DNA of 64,000 nucleotides from the NCBI GenBank assembly GCA_963716215.1, contig OY970298.1, positions 2,108,001-2,172,000 on the forward strand, read 5' to 3'. Every line of letters starts with the position of its first letter. Positions within the stretch are counted from its first letter, which is position 1. Under the pieces are notes generated by a model. The model ran no database searches. It was given only the letters and a program-made list of their open reading frames with translations, and was not told the origin of the DNA. Source of the DNA: JACVRW01 sp963716215. Its GTDB lineage: Bacteria; Actinomycetota; Thermoleophilia; Solirubrobacterales; Thermoleophilaceae. Positions 32,707 through 39,543 of the stretch are shown one piece after another. The translations under genes and the position numbers were made by a program.

Positions 32707-33833
32707 GCCCGCGTTCGGTGGTGATCGTCGGCGCCGGGCTGGCCGGCTCGCGCTGCGCCGAGGTGCTGCGAGCCGAGGGCTTCGCGGGCCGTGTGGTCCT
32801 GGTCGGCGACGAGCCGCGCGCGCCGTACGAGCGCCCGGCGCTGTCGAAGGAGTTCCTCGCCGGTAGGCGCCAAGGCCTGGAGCTGCGCCCGGACGGGTTC
32901 TGGGCCGAGCGGGAGATCGAGCTGATGCTCGACCGCCGCGTCGACCGGCTCGACCTGGCCCGGCGCACCTATGCCGGCGGTCCACCCGCGGACGCGCTCG
33001 TGATCGCCACCGGCGCCCGCGCGCGAGGCCTTCCAGGCGCCCTGCCCGACGGCGTGATGACGCTGAGGACTGCCGCTGACGCCGAACGCCTCGGGCGCGC
33101 GCTGAAGACCGCTCGGCGGCTGGCGATCGTCGGCGCCGGCTTCGTCGGCGCGGAGGTGGCGTCGACGGCGCGCTTGCTGGGCGTCGAGGTGACCCTGGTC
33201 GAGATGGCTCCGCTGCCCCTTGCTCACGTGCTGGGCCAGGAGGCCGGCCGCGTGCTGGCAGAGCGTTACCGCGCGCACGGCGTGGACCTGCGCCTGGGGG
33301 TGGGACTCCACCGCATGCGCACGTCGCCGGATGGCAGGCTCGACGGCCTCGAGCTGGCCGACGGCTCGATCGTGCCGTGCGACTTGGCGCTGATCGCGAT
33401 CGGGGCCCAGCCCGCCAGCGAGCTGCTCGGGGGCGACCCCGCCGGGATCGAGACCGACGACTGCGGGCGTACGGCTCACGCGGGAGTGTTCGCGTGTGGC
33501 GACGTGGCCCGCTCGTGGCGCCCCTCGCTCGGCGCCCACGTGCGCGTCGAGCACTGGACGTCGGCCGCGGGGCAGGCCGCGGCGGTCGCCCGGGCGATCG
33601 TCGGCCGGCCGGAGCCGTACGACGACGTGCCCTACTTCTGGTCGGATCAGTTCGGCCTGCGCCTGCAGCACGTCGGGCACCCGCACGGCTGGGCCACGAC
33701 CGAGATCGAGGGGGACGACGAGTCGTTCTGCGTGCGCTTCCACGACGGGCGCAGCCGGCTAGTCGGGGCGCTGGTGGCGAACCGCCCGCGCGCGGTGGGC
33801 GCACTGCGCCGCGAGCTGCTCGCGACCGGCTAG
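32703..33833 (+). CDS. FAD-dependent ferredoxin reductase
   Basis: 376 residues from GTG. N-terminal FAD site VVIVGAGLAGSRCAEVLRAE, NAD(P) site RLAIVGAGFVGAEVASTARL, second FAD motif HAGVFACGDVA, and the rubredoxin/ferredoxin reductase family C-terminal domain (DVPYFWSDQFGLRLQHVG). Transfers electrons from NAD(P)H to the ferredoxin encoded immediately upstream. Last gene of the redox cluster. Confidence 0.9.
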   Translation: MSPRSVVIVGAGLAGSRCAEVLRAEGFAGRVVLVGDEPRAPYERPALSKEFLAGRRQGLELRPDGFWAEREIELMLDRRVDRLDLARRTYAGGPPADALVIATGARARGLPGALPDGVMTLRTAADAERLGRALKTARRLAIVGAGFVGAEVASTARLLGVEVTLVEMAPLPLAHVLGQEAGRVLAERYRAHGVDLRLGVGLHRMRTSPDGRLDGLELADGSIVPCDLALIAIGAQPASELLGGDPAGIETDDCGRTAHAGVFACGDVARSWRPSLGAHVRVEHWTSAAGQAAAVARAIVGRPEPYDDVPYFWSDQFGLRLQHVGHPHGWATTEIEGDDESFCVRFHDGRSRLVGALVANRPRAVGALRRELLATG

Positions 33834-33836
33834 GCT
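33831..33836 (+). promoter_or_regulatory. -10 hexamer TAGGCT, leaderless HadA-like gene
   Basis: Begins with the stop codon of the reductase gene and ends 8 bases before GTG 33845. Confidence 0.45.
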
Positions 33837-33844
33837 GCCCCGCC

Positions 33845-34285
33845 GTGCCAGTCAACGAGGACGCCAAGGGCAAGACCTACCCGCCGTTCGAGTACGAGGT
33901 GGGCAAGGAGAAGATCAAGGAGTACGCCTGGGCGGTGGGGGAGGACAACCCCGTCCACTTCGACCGCGAGCAGGCCAAGGCGGCCGGATTCCGAGATGTC
34001 GTGGCGCCGCCGATGTTCGCCGTGGTCTACTCGGGGGGCGCCGTCGGCCCGGCCGTGCTCGACCCGGAGGTGGGCATCAACTTCGCGATGATGGTGCACG
34101 GGGGCCAGGAGTTCGTGTGGGGCGAGCCCGTCTGCGCCGGCGACACGATCACCACCGAGGCCTCCGTGAAGGACGTCTCCGAGCGCGGCGGCATGGGCTT
34201 CTACGTCTTCGAGTCGGTGTCGCGCAACCAGGACGGCCAGGAGGTCGTGCGCGGCACCTGGACCAACATCGTGAGGGGGGTCTGA
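33845..34285 (+). CDS. MaoC-like (HadA-type) dehydratase subunit
   Basis: 146 residues from GTG. YEVGKEKIKEYAWAVGEDNP, FRDVVAPPMFAVVYSGG and GGQEFVWGEPVCAGDTITTE match the FAS1-like N-terminal hot-dog subunit typified by mycobacterial HadA/HadC. It lacks the catalytic D-x4-H of the partner. Likely pairs with the next gene to dehydrate (R)-3-hydroxyacyl-ACP or -CoA. Confidence 0.85.
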   Translation: MPVNEDAKGKTYPPFEYEVGKEKIKEYAWAVGEDNPVHFDREQAKAAGFRDVVAPPMFAVVYSGGAVGPAVLDPEVGINFAMMVHGGQEFVWGEPVCAGDTITTEASVKDVSERGGMGFYVFESVSRNQDGQEVVRGTWTNIVRGV

Positions 34286-34287
34286 CC

Positions 34288-34659
34288 ATGGACATCGAGC
34301 TGAAGGTGACCCCGGACAAGTACCTGCCGCACCGCTACGCGGGCGCTTCGGGCGACTTCAACCCGATCCACATCGACCGCGAGTTCGCCGAGCAGGTGGG
34401 CCTGCCGTCGAACATCCTGCACGGCCTCTACTCGATGGCGCAGGTGGCGCGTGCCTGCACACAGGCGGCCGGCGGCGACCCGCGCTCGCTGCGCCGGTTG
34501 TCGGTCCAGTTCCGCGGAATGGGCTTGCCCGAGCAGGAGATCGTGGTCACCGGATCGGCCACCGAAGAGCGCGAAGACGGCGCTGTGCTGGCGCTCGAGG
34601 CCGCACAGGGCGACACGCGCATCATCCGAAACGCCGAAGCCGAGATCGCCACCGCCTAG
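34288..34659 (+). CDS. MaoC-like (HadB-type) dehydratase subunit
   Basis: 123 residues, starting 2 bases after its partner. GASGDFNPIHIDREFAEQVG carries the catalytic Asp-x4-His of R-specific hydratases/dehydratases, followed by LPSNILHGLYSMAQVA and the hot-dog strand LSVQFRGMGLPEQEIVVTG. Together with the upstream subunit it probably forms a heterodimeric 3-hydroxyacyl dehydratase. GGGGGGTCTG precedes the ATG as a ribosome binding site. Confidence 0.87.
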   Translation: MDIELKVTPDKYLPHRYAGASGDFNPIHIDREFAEQVGLPSNILHGLYSMAQVARACTQAAGGDPRSLRRLSVQFRGMGLPEQEIVVTGSATEEREDGAVLALEAAQGDTRIIRNAEAEIATA

Positions 34660-34662
34660 ATT
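34657..34662 (+). promoter_or_regulatory. -10 hexamer TAGATT, leaderless hrcA
   Basis: Begins with the stop codon of the dehydratase gene and ends 7 bases before GTG 34670. No CIRCE repeat is present here. Confidence 0.45.
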
Positions 34663-34669
34663 TAACGGC

Positions 34670-35695
34670 GTGGAGATCACCTCCCGCCAGGGCTTCATCC
34701 TGCGCAAGCTGGTGCAGGCGCACGTCGAGCTCGACCAGCCGGTCGGCTCGAAGTGGATCGCCGAGCAGCTGGACGTCCCGTGGGGACCCTCGACCGTGCG
34801 CGCCGAGCTGGCCCGGCTCGAGGAGGTCGGACTGCTCGAGCACCCGCACACGTCGGCCGGCCGCGTGCCCACCGACAGCGGCTACCGCTTCTACGTGGAC
34901 GAGCTGCTCGCTCAGGGGCACCTGCCGGTGCCGCGCCGGCGGGTGGAGCTGAGCGCGATGCGCCGCGAGGTAGACGAGGCGATGCGCGCCACCACCGAGC
35001 AGCTCTCCCAGGTGACGAACCTGCTCGCCCTGGTCACGGCCCCGCCGATCGAGACCGCCACGATCCACCGCGTCGAGGTGTTGCTGCTCCAGCCGCAGGT
35101 CGCGATGGTGGTGGTGATCACCTCCACCGGTGGCGTCACCAAGCGCGTGATCTCGTACGACTCGCCGGTGGACAGCGGCCTGGTGGCGTGGGCGGCGAGC
35201 TACCTCAACGAGGCGCTGGGCGACGTGGACGTGGGGTCGCGCACGGTGCTCGCCCGGCTCGGCGATCCCGGCCTGTCCCTCTCGGAGCGCGATTTCCTCG
35301 CGACGCTCGCGCCCGCGTTCACCGAGCTCGAGCAGACGGCCGAGAACAACCTCTTCATGGAGGGGGCCGCGCGGCTGCTCTCCGAGCACCGCTTCCAGGA
35401 GCTCTCTCAGATCGCGGGTCTGATGGAGGTGCTCGAGCACCGCCGCGCTCTGCTCGGCGTGCTGCGCGCATCGCTCACCGAGCCGAGCGTGTATCTGCGC
35501 ATCGGCGGCGAGAACCCCACGCCGGAGCTGCAGTCGGTCTCGATCGTCGCGGCCAACTACGGGCTCGCCCGGCGCAACCTCGGCGCCGTGTCGGTGATCG
35601 GCCCGCGGCGGATGGACTATCCCGGCGCGATCGGGGCGGTGCGCGAGGCCGCGCGCGAGCTGTCGCGCTTCGTGGCCGAGGTATACGACGAGTGA
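34670..35695 (+). CDS. hrcA: Heat-shock repressor HrcA
   Basis: 341 residues from GTG. The N-terminal winged helix reads TSRQGFILRKLVQAHVELDQ, PVGSKWIAEQLDVPWGPSTV and EHPHTSAGRVPTDSGYRFYV, diagnostic for HrcA; the GAF-like and dimerisation regions follow (LYLRIGGEN-type strand at VYLRIGGENPTPELQSVSIV). HrcA represses chaperone genes by binding CIRCE. The stop overlaps the dnaJ start (GTGA). Confidence 0.95.
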   Translation: MEITSRQGFILRKLVQAHVELDQPVGSKWIAEQLDVPWGPSTVRAELARLEEVGLLEHPHTSAGRVPTDSGYRFYVDELLAQGHLPVPRRRVELSAMRREVDEAMRATTEQLSQVTNLLALVTAPPIETATIHRVEVLLLQPQVAMVVVITSTGGVTKRVISYDSPVDSGLVAWAASYLNEALGDVDVGSRTVLARLGDPGLSLSERDFLATLAPAFTELEQTAENNLFMEGAARLLSEHRFQELSQIAGLMEVLEHRRALLGVLRASLTEPSVYLRIGGENPTPELQSVSIVAANYGLARRNLGAVSVIGPRRMDYPGAIGAVREAARELSRFVAEVYDE

Positions 35696-36820
35696 GGCGC
35701 GACCCGTACGAGGTGGTCGGCGTGGCTCGCGACGCCAGCGAGGCCGAGGTCAAGAAGGCCTTCCGCAAGCTTGCGCGCGAGCTGCACCCGGACGTGAACA
35801 GCCACGACCCGGAGGCCGAGGAGAAGTTCAAGGAGGCCGCTGAGGCCTACGAGATCCTCTCCGACGCCGAGCGGCGCGCCACCTACGACCGCTACGGCTT
35901 CGACGGGCTCGACTCGCGCGGCTTCTCGTCGGCGGCGCACGGCTTCGGCTCGTTCGCCGACATCTTCGACGCCTTCTTCGGCGGTGACCCGTTCGGTGCG
36001 TTCGGCGGCAGGAGCGCAAGCGGGCGCGTCCAGGGCGGCGACGTCGGCGTGGAGGTGCAGATCACCCTGGCGCAGGCGGCGACCGGCGCGACCGTCCAGG
36101 TTTCCTACGACCTCGTCGACGCCTGCGAGCGCTGCGACGGCAGCCGCGCGGAGCCCGGCTCCGACGTGCACACCTGCTCGACGTGCGCCGGAGTGGGCCG
36201 GGTGCGGGCCGTCAGTCGCACCGCGTTCGGGCAGCTCGTGCGCGAGCAGGTCTGCGAGGTCTGCGGCGGCGAGGGGCGCGTGCCCTCGCAGCCCTGCACC
36301 GCGTGCTCCGGGCGCGGCCGCAAGGCGGTGCGCAAGACGCTCGACGTGGACGTGCCGGCCGGGATCGCGCACGAGCAGCGCATCCGCCTGACCGGACGCG
36401 GACACGCTGGCGAACGCGGCGGGCCGCCGGGCGACCTCTACGTGCTCGTCGGGGTGGCCGAGGACGAGCGCTTCGTGCGCGATGGCAGCGATCTGGTGAG
36501 CGTCGTGGACGTACCGGCGCCGGCCGCGGCGCTCGGCACGACGGTCAGCGTGCCCACGCTCGACGGCGACGAGCAGATCGAGGTCAAGGCGGGCACCCAG
36601 CCCGGCACGGTCGTGACCCTGCGCGGGCGCGGGAATGCCGGCGATCGGGCGTCGCGGGCGCGGCGACCAGCAGGTGGTGCTCAACGTGGTGATCCCGCGC
36701 AACCTGTCGGATCGCCAGCGCGAGCTGCTGACCGAGCTGCGCGAGTCGCTCGGCGAGGACAACCTGCGCGAGCCCGCCGACGAGTCGATCGTCGGCAAGC
36801 TGCGCCGCGCGTTCCGCTGA
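35692..36820 (+). pseudogene. dnaJ: Chaperone DnaJ, frameshifted at 36634
   Basis: From GTG 35692: J domain (DPYEVVGVARDASEAEVKKA, catalytic HPD in LHPDVN), Gly/Phe region, four zinc-binding repeats (CERCDGSR, CSTCAGVG, CEVCGGEG, CTACSGRG) and the C-terminal substrate domains. After TLRGRG an extra A at 36634-36635 moves the frame; the true sequence resumes as MPAIGRRGRGDQQVVLNVVI and ends KLRRAFR. With the base removed the protein is full length (about 375 residues). The reading frame downstream is intact, so sequencing error or a recent mutation is likely. DnaJ stimulates DnaK. Confidence 0.9.
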
Positions 36821-37636
36821 TCCGGCTCGCGTTCACGGCGCCGGCCGAGGCGGCGGAGCAGGTGCTCGCCGCGCTGCTGGAGCTGGCTCCGGCCGGGGTC
36901 GAGCAAGTGGACTACGAGGGCTTCGTGGAGTACGCCCTCTACGGCGCGCCGGGCGAGCTGCCCGCGTTCCCCGAGGGCGAGGCGGAGGTCGGCGGCGTGC
37001 GCGTGAGGGTGCGTGGCGAGCCGGTGGCCGACGACTGGGCTGAGCGCTGGCGGCAGTTTCACGAGCCCGTCCTGGTGGGGCCGGCCGTGCCCGGCGGGCC
37101 GGCGCTCTGGGTCCGTCCGCCTTGGGCCGAGGCCCGGGCCGATGCGATCGACCTCGTGGTCGACCCCGGCCAGGCGTTCGGGACCGGCGCCCACCCGACG
37201 ACGCGGCTGTCGCTCGAGCTGATGCTCGGCCTGGCGCCGGGCGGGTCGTTCGCCGACCTCGGCTGCGGCTCGGGGGTGCTCGCGATCGCGGCTGCCCGCC
37301 TGGGCTTCGCGCCGGTGACCGCGGTCGACCACGAGCTGGACGGCGCTGGAGGCCACGCGGGACAACGCCGCCGCCAATGGCGTGGCGCTCGACCGCGTCG
37401 AACGCGCCAACCTGCGCGAGGAGCCGCCCCCGCGGGCCGACACCGTGGCCGCCAACCTGATGCGCCCGCTGCTGCTCACGGTTGCACGACGGATGGAGCC
37501 GCATCCGGGCGCACTGATTCTGTCCGGGCTACTGGACGAGGAGGCGGACGAGGTGGCGGCTGCGTTCGCGCCGCTGTCGGAGCGGCGCCGGCTGTCCTCG
37601 CTCGGCTGGAGCGCCCTGCTGCTGACCCGGGTGTAG
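36817..37636 (+). pseudogene. prmA: Ribosomal protein L11 methyltransferase PrmA, frameshifted at 37342; probable CTG start
   Basis: The N-terminus IRLAFTAPAEAAEQVLAALL follows CTG 36817, which forms CTGA with the dnaJ stop; no ATG, GTG or TTG is available. FGTGAHPTTRLSLELM and FADLGCGSGVLAIAAARLGF are PrmA/AdoMet motifs. After VDHELD an extra G at 37342-37343 shifts the frame; the correct sequence continues ALEATRDNAAANGVALDRVE, VAANLMRPLLL and ends SLGWSALLLTRV. PrmA trimethylates L11. hrcA-dnaJ-prmA is a widely conserved order. Confidence 0.87.
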
Positions 37637-37639
37637 GGT
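37634..37639 (+). promoter_or_regulatory. -10 hexamer TAGGGT, leaderless cyclase gene
   Basis: Overlaps the prmA stop codon and ends 6 bases before ATG 37646. Confidence 0.4.
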
Positions 37640-37645
37640 CGCCGC

Positions 37646-38407
37646 ATGCGGCTGGTGGACCTCAGCGCACCGATTACCCAGAGCCCGCCGGAGACCCCCG
37701 AGGTGCTGCGCACCGACATCGAGTTCCTCGACCACAACCAGGGGGCGACGCAGATCGAGGCGCTGCTCGGCGTACCGCGCCACCTGCTGCGCGACCACGA
37801 GGGCTGGGCCACCGACACGTTCACGCAGCTCGGCACCCACAGCGTCACCCACGTGGACGCGCCGTGGCACTACAACTCCACGATCGACGGCAAGCCGGCC
37901 GAGACGATCGACCAGCTGCCGCTCGAGTGGTTCTTCTCGAACGGCGTGGTGCTGGACATGACGGCCAAGGCGGACGGCGACGCCGTGGACGTCCCCGACG
38001 TCGAGGCCGAGCTGGGGCGGATCGGGCACGAGCTCGAGGAGCTGGACATCGTGCTGGTCTACACGGGCCGCGACGCCAGCTACGGGGAGGCCGGCTACAT
38101 GGCGCTCGGCCCCGGCGTGACGCTCGCGGCCACGCGCTGGCTGTGGGAGCGCGGCGTGCGCGTCATGGGCATCGACGCCTGGGGCTGGGACGTGCCGCTC
38201 CACATTCAGGCCCAGCAGGCGCTCGAGCGCGACGAGCCCGGCATCTTCTGGTCAGCCCACCAGGCCGACCTGCGCTACTCGCAGATCGAGCGCCTGGTGA
38301 ACCTGGGCGAGCTGCCAGCCACCGGCTTCAAGGTCGCCTGCTTCCCGCTGCGGCTGGTCGGCGGCAGCGCCGCGCCGGCCCGAGTCGTCGCGGTCGTGGC
38401 GGACTAG
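37646..38407 (+). CDS. Cyclase / kynurenine-formamidase-like metal-dependent hydrolase
   Basis: 253 residues. The metal-binding motif HxxxHxDAPxH is seen as GTHSVTHVDAPWHY; LVDLSAPITQ opens the fold and VMGIDAWGWDVPL is the conserved late segment. The family includes arylformamidases and isatin or polyketide hydrolases, so the substrate is open. Although tryptophan synthesis genes lie 6 kb away, no link to tryptophan breakdown can be drawn. The stop shares CTAG with the converging HAD gene. Confidence 0.83.
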   Translation: MRLVDLSAPITQSPPETPEVLRTDIEFLDHNQGATQIEALLGVPRHLLRDHEGWATDTFTQLGTHSVTHVDAPWHYNSTIDGKPAETIDQLPLEWFFSNGVVLDMTAKADGDAVDVPDVEAELGRIGHELEELDIVLVYTGRDASYGEAGYMALGPGVTLAATRWLWERGVRVMGIDAWGWDVPLHIQAQQALERDEPGIFWSAHQADLRYSQIERLVNLGELPATGFKVACFPLRLVGGSAAPARVVAVVAD

Positions 38408-39066
38408 GCCGGCTGGGCCATCCCCGCGAGCGGCCAGAGGTCGGTCCATTCGTGGTCGGGTCGCGCGGTGCCCGGCGGGGGCTCCTGCCCGCGGTTGACC
38501 CACACGGTCCGCAGGCCCATCTGCTGGGCCGGGTCGATGTCGTACTTGAAGCCGAACGCCACGTGCAGGATCTGTTCGGGCGGGAGCCGGATCTCGCGCA
38601 GCGCGTGCTCGAACGGGACCGTGGAGGGCTTGTACGCGCGGCAGTCCTCGGCCACCGTCACGCCCTCGAAGTCCACCTCCAGGTGGCGCAGGCTGTGCTC
38701 GATGATCGCGCGGTCGGTGTTCGACACGATCCACAGTCCCAGTCCCGCGTCGCGAGCAGCCCGCAGCGCCGGGACCGTGTCGGGGAACGGCTGCCAGCTC
38801 TCCATCGAGCGCGCCAGGAGCTCGCCGTCCTTCTCGTTCCAGCGATAGCCGCGCTCGCCCACCCACGCCGACAGGCTGTCGGCGAGCACGTCGCGGTAGG
38901 AGCGCCAGTCCCCGTGCAGGCGCTCGAACTGCAGCTCCTCCCAGCGCTGGCGCAGCTCGCGCGCCGGCGGCGGCTCGCGCTCGTGGCGCCGCGCTAGCTC
39001 GTAGAGGAACGACCCGACGCCGCCCTCCCAGTCGATCAGGGTGCCGTAGCAGTCGAATGTGGCCAT
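38404..39066 (-). CDS. HAD-superfamily hydrolase, haloacid-dehalogenase type II-like
   Basis: 220 residues. Motif I is FDCYGTLIDWEGG (nucleophile Asp followed by Cys-Tyr, as in 2-haloacid dehalogenases), motif II LWIVSNTDRAII, motif III Lys in RAYKPSTVPFEHAL and a late motif FGFKYDIDPAQQMGLRTVWV. In motif IV the usual HVGDSxxxD is HVAFGFKYDID, with Gly-Asp replaced, so activity may differ from phosphatase members. No substrate can be assigned. Confidence 0.82.
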   Translation of the reverse strand: MATFDCYGTLIDWEGGVGSFLYELARRHEREPPPARELRQRWEELQFERLHGDWRSYRDVLADSLSAWVGERGYRWNEKDGELLARSMESWQPFPDTVPALRAARDAGLGLWIVSNTDRAIIEHSLRHLEVDFEGVTVAEDCRAYKPSTVPFEHALREIRLPPEQILHVAFGFKYDIDPAQQMGLRTVWVNRGQEPPPGTARPDHEWTDLWPLAGMAQPA

Positions 39067-39100
39067 GCGGATGGTCTGGCTTGTGATCCCTCAGCCCTCC

Positions 39101-39106
39101 TACACT
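39101..39106 (+). promoter_or_regulatory. -10 hexamer TACACT, leaderless YqeY-like gene
   Basis: Ends 6 bases before GTG 39113. Confidence 0.45.
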
Positions 39107-39112
39107 TGGGGT

Positions 39113-39541
39113 GTGTCGGTGCTCGCCCAGATCCAGGATGACGTGAAGGACGCCATGAAGGCGGGCGACCGCCCGCGCGTGCATGCGCTGAGGCTGGTGG
39201 TGTCCGAGCTCCAGAAGGCCGCCAAGGAGAATGGCGCCGATGAGCTCGAGGTGCTCCAGCGCGAGCGCAAGCGCCGCTTCGAGGCCGCCGAGGCCTACCG
39301 CGACGGCGGCCGCACGGACCTGGCCGAGGGCGAGGAGCGCGAGGCGGAGCTGATCGCCTCCTACATGCCCGAGCAGATCTCCGACGCGGACCTGGTCGCG
39401 ATTGTGGGCGACGCGGTGGCCGAGGCGGGGGCGACCTCGCCGAAGGAGATGGGCAAGGTGATGGCGCTCGTGATGCCCCAGGTCAAGGGTCGCGCCGACG
39501 GCAAGCGCGTCAGCAACGCCGTGAAGGAGCTTCTGACCTAG
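39113..39541 (+). CDS. GatB/YqeY domain protein
   Basis: 142 residues from GTG 39113; an upstream in-frame ATG (39065) would run through the promoter hexamer. LAQIQDDVKDAMKAGDRPRV, RKRRFEAAEAYRDGGRTDLA and MPEQISDADLVAIVGDAVAE followed by SPKEMGKVMALVMPQVKGRA match the YqeY family, which resembles the tail of GatB and may bind tRNA. First gene of the YqeY-phoH-ybeY-era run. Confidence 0.9.
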   Translation: MSVLAQIQDDVKDAMKAGDRPRVHALRLVVSELQKAAKENGADELEVLQRERKRRFEAAEAYRDGGRTDLAEGEEREAELIASYMPEQISDADLVAIVGDAVAEAGATSPKEMGKVMALVMPQVKGRADGKRVSNAVKELLT

Positions 39542-39543
39542 GC

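Noticed and set aside
34753..38997. A 1414-codon plus-strand frame spanning hrcA to the HAD gene
   Set aside because: Only the parts within dnaJ (35692-36630) and prmA (36817-37341) look like protein; it persists because frameshifts and GC bias remove stops.
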